Under the pieces are notes generated by a model, which was not told the origin of the DNA, did no database searches, and saw only the letters and a list, made by a program, of their open reading frames with translations. Positions 11,389-24,385 of a stretch of 64,000 nucleotides of DNA are shown here, one piece after another. The stretch comes from Sinotaia quadrata (lineage: Eukaryota; Mollusca; Gastropoda; Architaenioglossa; Viviparidae), in assembly GCA_028829895.1 (NCBI GenBank), contig CM054182.1:61907379-61971378 (forward strand). Reading direction: 5' to 3'. The stretch's first letter is position 1. Each line of letters starts with the position of its first letter. The position numbers and the translations under genes are program-made.

Positions 11389-12665
11389 TTTTACATTGAA
11401 GAAGTGTGGTATAGTTGTATGTTTGTCTCTCCTATCTGTTTATCTACTACTGCTGCCTTATCCTAACTTCGATTTGTCATGCCTGATTATCCTTCCGGCC
11501 TTCCATCCATCTGTCTCAGTTTGTTCTTTTACACGTTTCTACTGCAAGGTCGTGTTTCCACTGACAGAACGCAATTTTTATTTTACAAGTTTCTACTGCG
11601 AGGTCGTGACTCTACTGCCGAACGCATTTTTTTTTTCAACGTCGCTATTATGAGGTCGTGATTCTAATCACAGCGCGTTTGTTTTTGTTTGGCTGGAGAA
11701 ATTCGACCACTTGTTCTGTTTAAAACGGCAAGAGGTGACGTCTATGCATATTTTTGTATCCTGAGCTCTTGGCCTGAGTGGAAAGGTGAAAGACCTAAGT
11801 AATTAAATACCATAATTGTTGGAAATGGGGAAATGGGAGAGAACAAATAACGTAATTGGATAATTTCTTTATTTAGATACTGAATTAGATACAGGACTTC
11901 AAGCCGGATACACTCCTACAGTAAAAAAAAAATAAAAACCAAACCAAACAAACCAATTAAAAATCACACCAGTTTTGATTCACAATAACTTTGTCACTGA
12001 TGTGAGCTGAGTTATAAATAGATTCTAAACACAAAGTATTTTCCTTAAGGCCTGCTTTATGTGGTTATTGTATGGTTTCACCCAAAATAACTGCGATTTG
12101 CTTGAATTGTCAGGAACATATATTTCCTAATCTCACTGGGATTTTATATATTCGTTTTCCCCCGTTTTGTTAGTTTCAATGTGATATTTTTCTCTGTGGA
12201 AGACTGTACAATTTGAAATGCGATTTAAGTAAAATGTTTGAATGTTTTGAATGTTCTGCTTTATTTTTATTATTTTAAATGGTTCTCTCTATCTCACACA
12301 CACACGAACACACACACTTTGTACTAAAAACGATTCCTTCTAAAATGTAACCGAAAAGTACATGGAATCGTAATTGAAAAATCGTATAAAATTATACAGT
12401 AATATCATTGTCTTCGTTTAAAGCAGTAGTATTTAGTACAGTTGGAAATGTTTCCGATTGAATGTCGCTTGCTTTCCGCGCACAGTAACGTTATTCACGA
12501 GGAATTGTGTGAAGACAACATGGTAGACTGTCAAGTGCTCATTTCAAGACGAGACATTACAAACAAAATTGAAAGTTTAATATTGGTGCAGAAAAACTAG
12601 GAATAATTAAAATGAAATGCTTTTTCTTATAATAAAATGTAACTTTTCACTGCCACAGTCTCCGC
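11389..12665. other. no gene seen
   Basis: Two imperfect copies of a TTTCTACTGCRAGGTCGTG segment lie near 11536-11610. A short CA tract lies near 12295-12317. Otherwise the sequence is featureless and AT-rich. Confidence 0.45.
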
Positions 12666-13065
12666 GATCTCTCTCTCTTGTAAAAAGTCTGTGGCATTTC
12701 TACCACACTCTCGAATGTTTTGTAAAAAAGTCTGTGGTATTTCTACCGCTCTCTCGTTTTGAGAAAAGTCTGTGGCATTTCTACCGCTTTCTAGTTTGTT
12801 CTGAGAAAAGTCTGTGGCATTTCTACCGCTCTCTAGTTTGTTCTGAGAAAAGTCTGTGGCATTTCTACCGCTCTCTAGTTTGTTCTGAGAAAAGTCTGTG
12901 GCATTTCTACCGCTCTCTAGTTTGTTCTGAGAAAAGTCTGTGGCATTTCTACCGCTCTCTAGTTTGTTCTGAGAAAAGTCTGTGGCATTTTCCGCACTTG
13001 CTTTTGAGAAAGAAAGGTTTGTGGCATTTATTTCTCTGCTTTCTCTCTCTCTCTCGAAGTTTATG
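12666..13065 (+). repeat. 42-bp minisatellite, about 9 copies
   Basis: The core GTCTGTGGCATTTCTACCGC recurs. Central copies are exactly 42 bp apart (for example CTGAGAAAAG at 12801 and 12843), with shorter diverged copies at both ends. The unit is a multiple of three, so frames of 160 codons on plus and 201 codons on minus stay open, the latter with a 14-residue repeat (NATDFSQNKLESGR). Frames open on both strands and unit divergence only at the edges argue for non-coding DNA. Confidence 0.95.
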
Positions 13066-13601
13066 GCATCTCTGTTTCTCTGATAGACTTTTGCCCTAAT
13101 GTATTTATATATCTTTATAGCTGTAGCTTTTATTATTTTTTCTGACTTAAACCGGTCAACGATTGTGTAAGTCAACTTTAAAGTGTTTACAATTGCACGA
13201 GCACGGAAAGAGCCCTTGATGAGCAGTGTCATTTATTTTATGAACTTAATTAGGGTTGACGATAACAAGCTCTGCTTTCCACTCCAGTTTTTCTGCTGCT
13301 TGGAGCTGAGCTGTAGTGATCGTTAGGTTGTTATTTTTTTCTTCCCAACTTTAGCCGACGTAATAATATATATTAATTTTGTTTAATTGTTTCTTTTGAA
13401 CGAATATTTGTTTCGTGCTTTGGCAGACAACTCATATGTAATGAGTTTCCTTGTTGTTACGTGTGCGTAAAGGTTTGCTGAGATCCAGCAAGCGAACGTG
13501 TCTGTCTGTTCATGACCTATATTTCGTCAGCCAGTTTCTTGTATCCGTCTTGTGTATGTGACCTATATTTCGTGTCTTTACTGGTTTGCCAGTTTCTTAC
13601 G
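13066..13601. other. no gene seen
   Basis: AT-rich sequence without a supported feature. Confidence 0.45.
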
Positions 13602-13650
13602 TACTCTACACCTAGCGACCGACTATACTCTACACCTAGCGACCGACTAT
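13602..13650 (+). repeat. 24-bp direct duplication
   Basis: TACTCTACACCTAGCGACCG starts at 13602 and at 13626. Confidence 0.92.
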
Positions 13651-13822
13651 ACCAAACAAAAACAAACAAAAGAAAACGGTCGTTTATTTTCAAAATAAAT
13701 GAAATGCATACTGTCAAAAAATAATGAATCAAACATTAAGACTCAGAGTCTAAAGTCCTCACTCTCTTATATCTAATATTTAGCACAGTCTTAACTTATA
13801 CTTTGTTAGTGTCTACCTATTG

Positions 13823-14536
13823 CTGTGAACAAGTGGTCAAGCCCAACATCACTAGTAAAAGATAGACTGTGACTTTAAGCTGTGAACAAGTGGTCAAGCC
13901 CAACATCACTAGTAAAAGATAGACTAACTTTAAGCTGTGAACAAGTGGTCAAGCCCAACATCACTAGTAAAAGATAGACTAACTTTAAGCTGTGAACAAG
14001 TGGTCAAGCCCAACATCACTAGTAAAAGATAGACTAACTTTAAGCTGTGAACAAGTGGTCAAGCCCAACATCACTAGTAAAAGATAGACTAACTTTAAGC
14101 TGTGAACAAGTGGTCAAGCCCAACATCACTAGTAAAAGATAGACTGTAACTTTAAGCTGTGAACAAGTGGTCAAGCCCAACATCACTAGTAAAAGATAGA
14201 CTAACTTTAAGCTGTGAACAAATGGTCAAGCCCAACATCACTAGTAAAAGATAGACTAACTTTAAGCTGTGAACAAGTGGTCAAGCCCAACATCACTAGT
14301 AAAAGATAGACTAACTTTAAGCTGTGAACAAGTGGTCAAGCCCAACATCACTAGTAAAAGATAGACTGTAACTTTAAGCTGTGAACAAGTGGTCAAGCCC
14401 AACATCACTAGTAAAAGATAGACTAACTTTAAGCTGTGAACAAGTGGTCAAGCCCAACATCACTAGTAAAAGATAGACTGTAACTTTAAGCTGTGAACAA
14501 GTGGTCAAGCCCAACATCACTAGTAAAAGATTAGAC
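13823..14536 (+). repeat. 55/57-bp minisatellite, 13 copies, two length variants
   Basis: The unit begins CTGTGAACAAGTGGTCAAGC and includes CCAACATCACTAGTAAAAG. Units end either GACTAACTTTAAG (55 bp) or with a two-base insert, GACTGTRACTTTAAG (57 bp). The order of long (L) and short (S) units is L S S S S L S S S L S L, followed by a terminal half unit. Apart from this and one G-to-A change near 14221, units look identical. Confidence 0.97.
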
Positions 14537-15874
14537 GTATTGGAGACAAATGCTTTCAACCTTTAACTACATGTATCCAGTGCCCGAATATTCATTGAAC
14601 ATTTTATTTTTTATTTGTGAAAAGCACGGGTCGACAGTTTACGACTTGCGTTTGAGTGACTGTCATGATTGTCCGCTTGTCGGCGCGCGGCATTTCCTAC
14701 TGTTCGCAGGGCTCGCGCATACACCCCCTCTTACACTCTCTTCCCTGTATCCCACGCCTTGTGTGTTTGTATGTGTGTATGCGGTGTATGTGATTATCAA
14801 TTTTCAGTTAAGATTTTAAGTACATAGCGTCATAATCCGCCTCATAGCTTCTAGTTGGTGATTCGAGTGCAATGATCGACAGTTTAAGACCCCGGCTGTC
14901 AGTTGGAGCACAGTATCACGATAAAGATCTGTGATCTGTTGGAAGTGTGAGGAACAGTATTCCCAAAAGAATAAGAGAGGTTGAAAATGATCAAACAAAC
15001 ACACAAACAAAAGCAAACAATCTGCATATATTTTGTGCTGGTTTATTTAGCTAATACCATCGGATTTTTTGGTTTGTTTGCCTTGTCTCGATTCTGCGAG
15101 ATTCGCTGCATAGTTGAGTTAGAGATCCACGCGAAAGTAAAACATAAATAACAGCAATAATTTTACAGTCTGGATTGACTAACTCGTCATTAATTCTAGT
15201 TCTGGTATTCAGCAACATGTCGGACTTTCAGCAACATTTTCTTTTCCTCCCTCCTCTCACCACCACCACCCCTCCCAAGTGAACACTAATAAGTTATCTG
15301 CCCAATTTCAACGAGTTGAATTAGTACTGCTGTTAATCAGAGGTCGTGACCTTCGCACAATATATTGTATTTGTGCCCGTTTACATGTCGGCAGTCCCTG
15401 TGTGGCGTGAAAATGTTAAGTGAACAACAGCAACTAGGAAAATTTTATTTGAAAAAAGTCTCTTTACACACCCTTGAAATGCTTTTTGCCGACGGTGACA
15501 TTTCGTTTCAATTACTGTGACTTTTTCTCTGAACGATTTACGTCTTCCATCAGGCGCATGCGCTGCGACTTCGAAAGAGGCTGGTTTCCATTTTGAAATT
15601 CATAATCGCCCAAAACACTTCGTAACATACAAATTCGAGCGTGTGTGTGGGGCGTTTTTGTTTTATTCTGAACGTCCACTTCCAGCATTAGTTGATTTTG
15701 TGGACGGGCGCTAAGACCTAGTGAGAAATTGAAGAATTGAGAGTTGAAGTTAGTAGATAATGAAAGGATTAGAAAAAATGAAAGAAAGATTATAACTTGT
15801 CTGAAGACTTTAATATTTTGCACTTCCAAGAATAGTTACACACAGCCCATTGACAGCAATGAGAACTATCTGTT
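14537..15874. other. no gene seen
   Basis: Mixed AT-rich sequence. A moderately GC-rich patch at about 14630-14760 and an open frame of 65 codons at 15517-15714 show nothing I can recognise. Confidence 0.4.
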
Positions 15875-17210
15875 TGTGGCAGAGTAAATTTGCCTATCCT
15901 TATTTCTATACTTAATAATTATATCTTTGTTGCCAGTGACCTTGGACACTGCTTGTAGTGTTATTCTTCGAGTGAACAACACAGGTGGAGAATGTGCTAT
16001 ATTTGCTGATGTAATCCAAGCTGGTTTTAGGTGAATGAGTAGTTTTTATTATCCAGTGGACAAGATTTACAAGAACGAGACCAGCCAGTGGGCTGAGATC
16101 AAAGTTTACCTGTTGAAAAGAATTTATTTTCTAATCACTTCGAATTTGGTCTGGAAGAAGTCCCGTCACGAAGAGCAGCCATTAGCTTAATGGTGAGTTA
16201 ACTGACCGATTGAAAGAAAATGGACTTATTTCTACACATTTTGATGCTTTTATGTAATATGCTAAACACTTGAAATTGTTTCTAGTGAACCCATTCATAA
16301 GAGTTGTTATGTTGTATTTATAATGCTGTGTGCGTGTATCGGGTCTAATAAACACTTGCAGGAAACTGAAAGTTGAGACTTGAATGTAAGAAAGAATGGA
16401 GTTAGAGAAGAATAAACTGAAAAACTTAGCATTTGTTCCCTGATTATACTTTACAGGTAAGAAGCAGCATTTTTTAAATTTTTACCAGAATCTCCAAGTT
16501 TTAATTTATAAACCATTATGACTATGGTAGATTCGAGAAATCTCTGCCCCCAGTGTGTAAGTGTAAGGATACACTGCACTCTGTTGATGTATGGTGGCAA
16601 AGTATGCTCAACTACATCCTGGAATTTCTGGCACAAGGAAATAACTGGAAATTGCTAGATTGTTATTCTTTTCAAGGAAACTAATATAGCGAAGGAGCAC
16701 CCAGATTAGTCACGATAGAACATTCTACAGCATACTAGAGGACACGTGAAAATGACAATCCTATTGTGAACAATAAACTTGCGACTTTGTTATGAAAGCA
16801 TGCAAAAGAATATTGCAGTTTTGTCTAGACAAAGTTATGTACAAACTATTACCCTGTAATTTATATTGACACTTATCTGTTGGGAATTTAATGTTAGTAT
16901 ATAAGTCTGTATAAGCATTGATATTATTCGAACGTGGTTCATGGAAATATTGATGTAAAATAATCTTTTCATTGTATTTGCTGTGTGTATATTTGATTGT
17001 CGATTCAATAAATTTATTTTTAAATTTATTGACTTTACACATATTGATAACCATATGCTGGAGATATAGGTGGATAAGTCTCTTGGATTTATCTTCTCCT
17101 TTAGTAAGAAGTTTTCCACCTACAGAAATATTGTGTGACAGTGAATGTTTGTCTTTACTGTTGTGGAAGAGAAAAAATATTTTACAGCACCTGCATTTGC
17201 ACCACATTTG
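15875..17210 (+). mobile_element. R1 repeat, copy C (plus strand, 3' truncated)
   Basis: Starts TGTGGCAGAGTAAATTTGCC at 15875. Further landmarks in order are ACAAGAACGAGACCAGCC near 16070, TTAGCTTAATGGTGAGTTA near 16184, the polyadenylation-like CTAATAAACACTTGCAGGAAA near 16347, and GTTTTCCACCTACAGAAATA near 17110. Each has a counterpart in the minus-strand copies. It includes the ACTTTGTTATGAAAG segment missing from copy B. The terminal ~140 bp are lost or decayed. No coding capacity. Confidence 0.82.
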
Positions 17211-17380
17211 ACTGGCGTGGTTGTGGCTTTTATGAATGCACACGAGTGGCTTCGCTAACTGGTGTGATGTACTTTTAGTAGTTTTAAGAATACTTTTAGT
17301 GACTTCAGCCAGCTCATGTAGATTTGTGTGTTATAAATATTGCTTACTGACGAGTGTGGTATTTCTCAGCATTGATTTAA

Positions 17381-17620
17381 GATAACCAGTATGTTTTTTG
17401 TGTGGGTTTTATGAAAGTCTGATATACCCAAAATTCAGATAACCAATATGGTTTTTATGTGCGTTTCATGAAAGTCTCATATACCCAAATTTCAGAAAAA
17501 CAATATGGTTTTGGTGTGCATCTCATGAAAATTTTATATACCCAAATTTCAGATGACCAATATGGTTTTTGTGTGCGTTTCATGAAAGCGTGATATACCC
17601 AAATTTCAGATGACCAGTTG
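17381..17620 (+). repeat. 57-bp minisatellite, about 4 copies
   Basis: Units start GATAACCARTATG at 17381 and 17438, then degenerate forms at 17495, 17552 and 17609, exactly 57 bp apart. They contain TTTCATGAAAGTCT and ATATACCCAAATTTCAG. Divergence between units is higher than in the other arrays. Confidence 0.93.
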
Positions 17621-20528
17621 TGTTTGTGGGCTTCAAGTTTGATTTCGATTAAATGGAATGTGTGCCTGCCCGTCGAGCGTGCACGCGCATATAAGGGAAC
17701 GTTTCATCTTAGGCTATTCTCTCTGGCACACAAATAGCAGAAATAAGATACTCATTTAATAAATAAAGGCAGTTAGTAGTACATTAAGGAACAAAAAAGA
17801 AACATTTAAATCTTTTCTTCCTATGGATAAGAACTAAACACCTCGAATTTCGGTTTATTGACATTTCTAGAAATTAGTGCGCGTTAGCAACTCTTTAACA
17901 GTTTAAGGCTTAAGTTGAATATCTTTCGAAAGCAGGTTCTGTCTGCAATGTCATTTGACAGATTTTTCATTTGAATTTCTGATGCGTCGAGCCTCTGAAT
18001 TTTTTAATTTAAAAAAAATGTATCAACGTAAGTCAGCATTTAAGTTTACTGAAATTTAGCAGCATCTTGAAGGCGACAAGTCGATATCGGCGTACAGTTA
18101 TCGTAGACATTTAACTTCTATCAACGTTTAATAGTACTGTCAAAAAAGTTTTAAGTAACCGAGTCTCGTGTGCTAATTTTTATTATCTTGTTTACCGCCA
18201 CCACCACCTCAGCGCCATCATTAGTAATAAAGGAGATGGTTAATAATAATTTAAAAATTCCTAGATAACTCAATAAACTTTAGGTAGCTAGATATTATCT
18301 GTTTCTTTTTATAGCTATACCACTTCCGTCACTATGGCTGATGTTAATTGTACTTACTGCAGTTGATGTTTAGCATCCCTTATAAGACTGTGGGTGACAG
18401 AATATTTCCATTAGTATTTAGCAGGTGTTATAACGTTTAAAGAAGGTAAATGTTTCCCTCAGTACTTTGTAGGTAACCAAGTAACTCTGCTCCCGTCATT
18501 AGCGTATCTGTTGAAGGAAAGTCGTGACTCGCTGACTGGGCACATTTCCCTTTTGGCGACAAGTTAAGCGAATCCGGTGTTTAGGTACACTTGGGAGGTC
18601 CTGATGGGATTGTTTTAGACTTGAGGATTTACTTTAATGCTGACCCCATTGCAGTCAGTGCTAGGTGTTTTCAAATGACTGTGGCGCGGTTACCGCTCTG
18701 TGTGTGTGTGCTCTGTAGGTGACCTAATTACGCGTAGCCGTGTTCAGCATTACGAAGACACCCGTGATAAGGTTCCCGTGCACCGACTTGTGCCGTTGGT
18801 ATGCAGATAACATTTCGCCCAGTACTTCGTACTAACAACAGTCCGGCTGCTTTTCAGCTTCTGATTCTCGAAGTCTTCTCCAGTCTTCTTGCTGGCGCGA
18901 AATGGTCTGGAAACATGGGAATGCATTCACATAAAATTAATCTGTCGACTGATAGGTATTGAAGTACCTTGGCCAGGAAAAGCAGGCCTGCTTTATGGAA
19001 ATTTTCTACCTGTGAGATGCATTGCATTAAACTTGCTTTATTCTTGTGCATTCTTCATTCTTGTAATAAATATGGAAGCGTGTAAGATGCATAGGTACTT
19101 ATATCTTATATAATTCAATCATTTCATAAAGATAAGTAAAGGAAATAAAAGGATGTTATGTATGTAATAATGTTGCTAAATTACGAACACTCCTTTCCTA
19201 ATAGTAATAATTTTTTTCCTTTCTGGAGTGGAAACTATTTAAACCTGTTGACAGGATAGTTATAATCAGTGTCACGGACTAGTGATTAAATTTATAAGTG
19301 GAAACAGTAAATTAGAATGTGGGGAAATTAAAACTTGTTGACCGAATTATTTGCTTATAAAGGCCTAATGCGTACCACACCATATCGTCTTGTGAGACAT
19401 GAACCCTTTTGCTTTGAATCCATTATGCAAGCAAGATACCTTTTGACAGAACTTGCAGAGTACAAATGACTTACGTAGTCCTCTTTGTAACTATAACTAA
19501 CTAATTATATAATATTAGGTTGTTAAAATATCTTAGTCGTAACTTACATAAACGTGAACTCATCGCTGTGAGTTGCCTGGTCTCTGCAGTCGATTATTTT
19601 TGCAAAAGAAGTAGGCCCTTATTTTATTTCGTAATAGATGATGTTCACAGAACAGAACCAGCCCCTGGTTGATATTTCAGGATCTTGTTCTACCGACAAG
19701 TACACGTTTAATGAATTTGATCATGGTGTTAGAAAAATAATAATTTGATAAGTTTGGGTAGATGAGGAAAAGAGTACAACATAACAAACACGATCTGCGA
19801 GGAACCGTGGGCTGGAATGGATGAGATCAACCAAAGTATCTGTTTAGAATTAATAAACACGTTTCGATTTGTCTAAAAATAATGTAATCCAAATAAATAA
19901 TTTAGATAATGCTACTTTTGACCTATTTGAAAAAAATGAAATGTATATGTGTCTTGCATTTATTTATTAATTTATTACCAAACAGGATCGAAGCATCAGC
20001 ATTTGTCAATCATTTTATATCTTAAATCTTTAAATTGCTTTAATAGTTTCTCAGTGTGTGTGTGTGGTTGGTGAGAGCGAGCGAGTTTTCTTTCGAAAGC
20101 TCTTTAAATCGTATTGTTCAACTGTTCTCATTTTCACCAAAACGACGAGATACCATTCTCGAGTTTTCCTCGAATAACAATTTAAATTTTAAATTAGATC
20201 TTAGCTGTGTGGCACACATGTTTTATTGGAATGCGAGAGTTGTGCGTAAGCGCATGACAATACTTATTGGATCGCGTTTTGTGATTTACGTAATCTGAGT
20301 GATTTTCCAATTACGCTCGCCAAGACGTAAGTTATGTCTGGTGCAGGGTGGAATTTAAAGGTGGGGAGTGGGAATGAAGGTGATAGCAGTGGTGGAGAAT
20401 ATTTTTACACTACCGGCTGTAGACCCTATGACCTTTATTGTTAGGGAAATTGTTGGCAAGCTAGTCACCTGACGATGTTGCCTTTGTGCAGAGTAAAAAT
20501 TCCATGTACAGCCAAACAGATTTAAAAA
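17621..20528. other. no gene seen (2.9 kb)
   Basis: AT-rich DNA. I see no array, no recognisable element and no coding-like frame of useful length. Short opposed frames at 18854-19113 look like chance. Confidence 0.45.
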
Positions 20529-20610
20529 GACACTTCAAGTTTATGTTATGCTTCTCTATAGTAGTTTCAGACACTTCAAGTTTATGTTGTGCTTCTCTAT
20601 AGTAGTTTCA
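20529..20610 (+). repeat. 41-bp direct duplication
   Basis: GACACTTCAAGTTTATGTT starts at 20529 and at 20570. The two copies differ at one position that I can see. Confidence 0.93.
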
Positions 20611-21169
20611 GATTCGTTAGTTGACTTGTGTTGTTTGCCTGTAGAACATGCTTATAATAGAAAGGACATCGTTAACACACACAAACACACATGTATGAGA
20701 TAGAATCATTGACTACGTACCAGGCCAGTTGTCGAGGCGCTGCTTACATTCCTTGGTGACTATGGAGTGCCGGATTTTGATGCTTACGCCGACTGAAGTA
20801 TTTTCTTTTCACATATCATCACAACAACAGTGTGTGGATCGACAATTTTTTTTTTTAAAATCAAGATTGTTAATTGGTCGCCGAAGAGTAAAGACGTTCA
20901 TTTTAATTTTGAAAGTCAAAACATACAATCAGTCGTACGTGAAGTAAATCCTGAAAATACAACTCCCTCCCTCCCCTCTTTCATATTATCTCGTGGCAAA
21001 CGCTTCCTTCGACCTTCGGACAAACACAAATCAGTCTTTCGGCCTCCAGGGTCATGGTCTTAGGAGCTCTGTCCGTATGTGCTACTTCACGCAAGCGGCA
21101 ATTTAAAATAATCTAATTCTGGCTTAGCTTACGTCAGACTATGCTTGAACTCTTGTTCTGAGTGTCTTT

Positions 21170-21300
21170 CTGTTGCTAAGTACTGTCACTGGGTCGAGGC
21201 CTAGACAAATAGTGTCATTGAGCTGAGGCCTAGATAAGTACTGCCATTGAGCTGAGGCTTGGACAAGTATATTGTCATTGAGTTGAGACTTGGACACTTT
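21170..21300 (+). repeat. diverged ~30-bp repeat, about 4 copies
   Basis: Recurring TGTCATTGAGCTGAGGCCTAG and GACAAGTAYTGYCATTGAG segments with several substitutions per unit. Confidence 0.8.
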
Positions 21301-22700
21301 ACTATACTGGACCTAGATCTGTGACGAATGTTTATATATTACCAGTGCAGGCACTTCGCGTCTTGATTGTTTTGAGATGTTTTTCCTTCTGTCCGTAACT
21401 TGCTTCCCTCATCCGTTCTCCACTGGGTCTAGTCCATTCTGAGGCAAGTGTTTCCTGAGCGTGTGGCCGAAATTGTCCTACTTGACGCTGACCAGCCGCT
21501 AAAGTAACGAGCACTTTTCACGAGGGGCTAATTTTCTTCAAGTGCTGTCCTGTTTTCCTCTCTGGCGACTGGGTTTTGTTTCGCGGAGAACAGAGCTATG
21601 GCTTGCATTGCGCTTCTGTCGGGTCGCCGGCCTGTTGAAATCGAACGTAACATCATCGTGTGCCGCACGTTGGCCGTTCGCTTGCCCTCCCTGCCTGTTC
21701 TGTGTCGAGAGGAAATTTTGTGCCGTTTGTGTTTGGCCACAAACCGCTAGTCAGGGTTGCGGCTGTCCCGTGCTGTAAGTTTCCAAAGCCTCTCATCTCA
21801 TAAACGGAGCAAAATCCAGTTTGATGGATTACTGATGGCGATGCCGACAACTTTTACGAGTTGAGTGAATGTGAAACCTGCTCAGCCACGAAATCAAATC
21901 GTGTGTCATGCTGATTTCTTTCCAAGCCAGTGTTGTAAGAAATCGGAGTGTGGTGACCAGGGGTGGTGGGGGTGTCTGCGTGGAGAACGGGGAAACAAGA
22001 ATATATTTTTGTTGTTGTTTTAAGGCGCGGAAATAGTTGATTTTTTTTCATCATACGACCTTTCTGGGTGCTCCAACTAGAAAAAAAGTTGAATTAAAAA
22101 AAAACTGTGATGACACAACCATGCATTTATTGTTGTTAATTAAACATTCCTAATATTTTCTTGTAGCAGATTATTGTCTTTATTCTTTCTTTGCTTCTAG
22201 TTTTCTGATTCTTACCGCTCTCTCATCATCAAGAGAAGACATAAGATGACGTGTTTCAAAATGTAACTATAAACAACTACATTTTGAGTTAATTTTGACA
22301 TAATGCAGTTCAAACTGATCCGACCTGCCGGATGAAACCCATTCTTATAAACATTGCGCCACGGGTTTACACCTGACAAAAGGTCCCATCTTTCCGGCTT
22401 CAGTGAAATCCACCCACTGCTGATGACCAAAGAGCTGGTCTCTTCGCGTCTATTGTAGACTGCACGGATCTAGAGTCCTAGTGTTTGACCATCCTTACTA
22501 GCGGTGACGTAACAGCGCTCCAGACTTTTGTCCGGGTCCCGGCTTTGTCTGCTGCCTGTAGTCGTACAGCGCTGCAGTTCTTTCGCGCTTCATTAAAGGA
22601 GCAGTCCGCTGAGCCCTTTGCTCCTCTTTAATGTTTTCACGAAGAGCAAGTAAATCGACGAAGTGTAAACACGACCGAGGACTTGGTGCGAACATTTTAG
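21301..22700. other. CpG-rich patches without a recognisable gene
   Basis: Two patches (about 21340-21800 and 22490-22700) are richer in GC and CpG than their surroundings and hold several overlapping open frames on both strands. One is a 50-codon plus frame from ATG 21598 to a TAG near 21750. Another is a 65-codon minus frame at 22695-22498. None resembles a protein I know. They could be a promoter-proximal region or first exon, but I see no TATA box or clear splice donor to support this beyond a GTAAGT near 21775. Confidence 0.2.
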
Positions 22701-23569
22701 TGTTTTAATCGCACGATTCAACGTAGTGGTCGAATTCTTGTGAAAGAACGAATGTGAAGTTTGTCTTTTCTTTCTTTTTTACTTTTCCAGTTTGCTTTTA
22801 ATTCAAACTACACGGACTCTTTCGGTCAGTTCAATTTGACGTCATCGTCGTTGGTTGAGTTGGGGGGGGGGGATAATCAAAAGCGCCCAAGTTGAATTAT
22901 TTTTTTTTTTAAACTACAAAACCCCCAGAACCCGAACCCCGAATTGCTGAAATGAACTCGAGTTTCCTTTAAAACTGGCAGTAAGTTAACGTCTAGAAAT
23001 ACTGGTGGTTGATTTTGAATCTTACATGTATAAAATCGAAAACGTTTATTTCTTTTAAATTTAACTCTTTGTTTCATTATTTAGCATGTGCCTGGAAGGG
23101 ATCTGTTGAAATGGTTTATTATGATCCTTATAATTTTGTTGTTTGTCTCCCCTTTTCCTCCTTATGTCGGGGTATGTATAAATGTAAACAAGCAATGGTA
23201 TTCTTATAAAAGTAAAAGGGTATACTTAACATTTGATGTTATATTTAAAGAATTTTCATTAGCTTTCAAATGTACATGAACATATTTTTCAGTAATAGAT
23301 ATTTAAATGAATAATTTAATTAATTATCAAATAATGCGCATATATATAGACTTTTCTTAGATCACACCCATATAACACACGCACACACACACACACACAT
23401 GCACACAGGGTCATATGCACATAGACATATTTCACATATGTGCACTCTGCTCTATAGATCTTAATTGACATTACGGTGTAATGTATTGGGTGATTTTTTT
23501 TTTAAGCGATGTGAGCGGCTCTGAGAAATATATAAAGCACTACAGAATTATACACACGCAATACAAGAT
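22701..23569. other. no gene seen
   Basis: AT-rich DNA with a G run near 22862-22872, a T run near 22900, and a short CA tract near 23376-23398. Confidence 0.45.
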
Positions 23570-23930
23570 ATTTCATGGCGACTGATATCATCTTTGCATT
23601 TTCATTAGCACTGGCATCGTTTTCACATTTTAGTCTTTTCACTCATAAAGGCGCAATTTTCATTAGGTGCTTGTGCCGTTGTGCACCCGATGCCGTTGTC
23701 ACTACACTGGTACTGTTGTCACTGCCACTGTGGCCGTTTTCACATGGTTTGGTGGGCTACACTGGTACCGTTTTCACCAACTCTGTGCCTTTTTCACCTG
23801 GATTGGGAGCTTTCACCAACACTGGGGTGGCCGTTCACATTGTAGGCTCCCCCACCCCTGTACCATTTTTTCCCTTCTCTGGTGCCGGCTTTACATAATC
23901 TCGTATCGTTTTCACCAACAATGATGTCGT
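23570..23930 (+). repeat. degenerate GTTTTCAC-type repeat
   Basis: Loosely repeated segments such as ACTGGTACYGTTTTCACC and GTCACTGCCACTGTGGCC recur every ~25-35 bp, too diverged to fix a period. Similar GTTTTCA motifs return at 24470-24600, so a decayed array may have been split by the 94-bp array between them. Confidence 0.55.
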
Positions 23931-24009
23931 TCGACAAAATCGCGATGATACATGTTAAATCGTACAAGAATGTAATAATAACATACGTAGATATCAATAT
24001 TACGATACA

Positions 24010-24385
24010 CAAAGCAATGTTAAGAGATACTGAGTGCAAATAATCCTTACACAAAGGCAATGAAAAGAATGAAGCATATATCAAATCTTAATAATTTTAT
24101 TTAAAGATCAATATTAAGAGATACTACGTGCAAATAATCCTCACACAAAGGCAATGAAAAGAATGAAGCATATATCAAATCTTAATAATTTTATTTAAAG
24201 ATCAATATTATGAGATACTACGTGCAAATAATCCTCACACAAAGGCAATGAAAAGAATGAAGCATATATCAAATCTTAATAATTTTATTTAAAGATCAAT
24301 ATTATGAGATACTACGTGCAAATAATCCTCACACAAAGGCAATGAAAAGAATGAAGCATATATCAAATCTTAATAATTTTATCGC
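24010..24385 (+). repeat. 94-bp tandem repeat, about 4 copies
   Basis: AGATCAATATTA starts at 24105, 24199 and 24293, exactly 94 bp apart. A diverged partial copy lies upstream from about 24010 (ATGTTAAGAGATACTGAGTG). Units contain TACGTGCAAATAATCCTCAC and GGCAATGAAAAGAATGAAGC. The array ends abruptly at AATAATTTTAT, where a CG-rich repeat begins. Confidence 0.95.

Noticed and set aside
12627..13232. 201-codon minus frame with 14-residue repeats as a possible repetitive secreted protein
   Set aside because: The frame depends wholly on a 42-bp repeat, the other strand is equally open, and there is no signal peptide or conserved flank.
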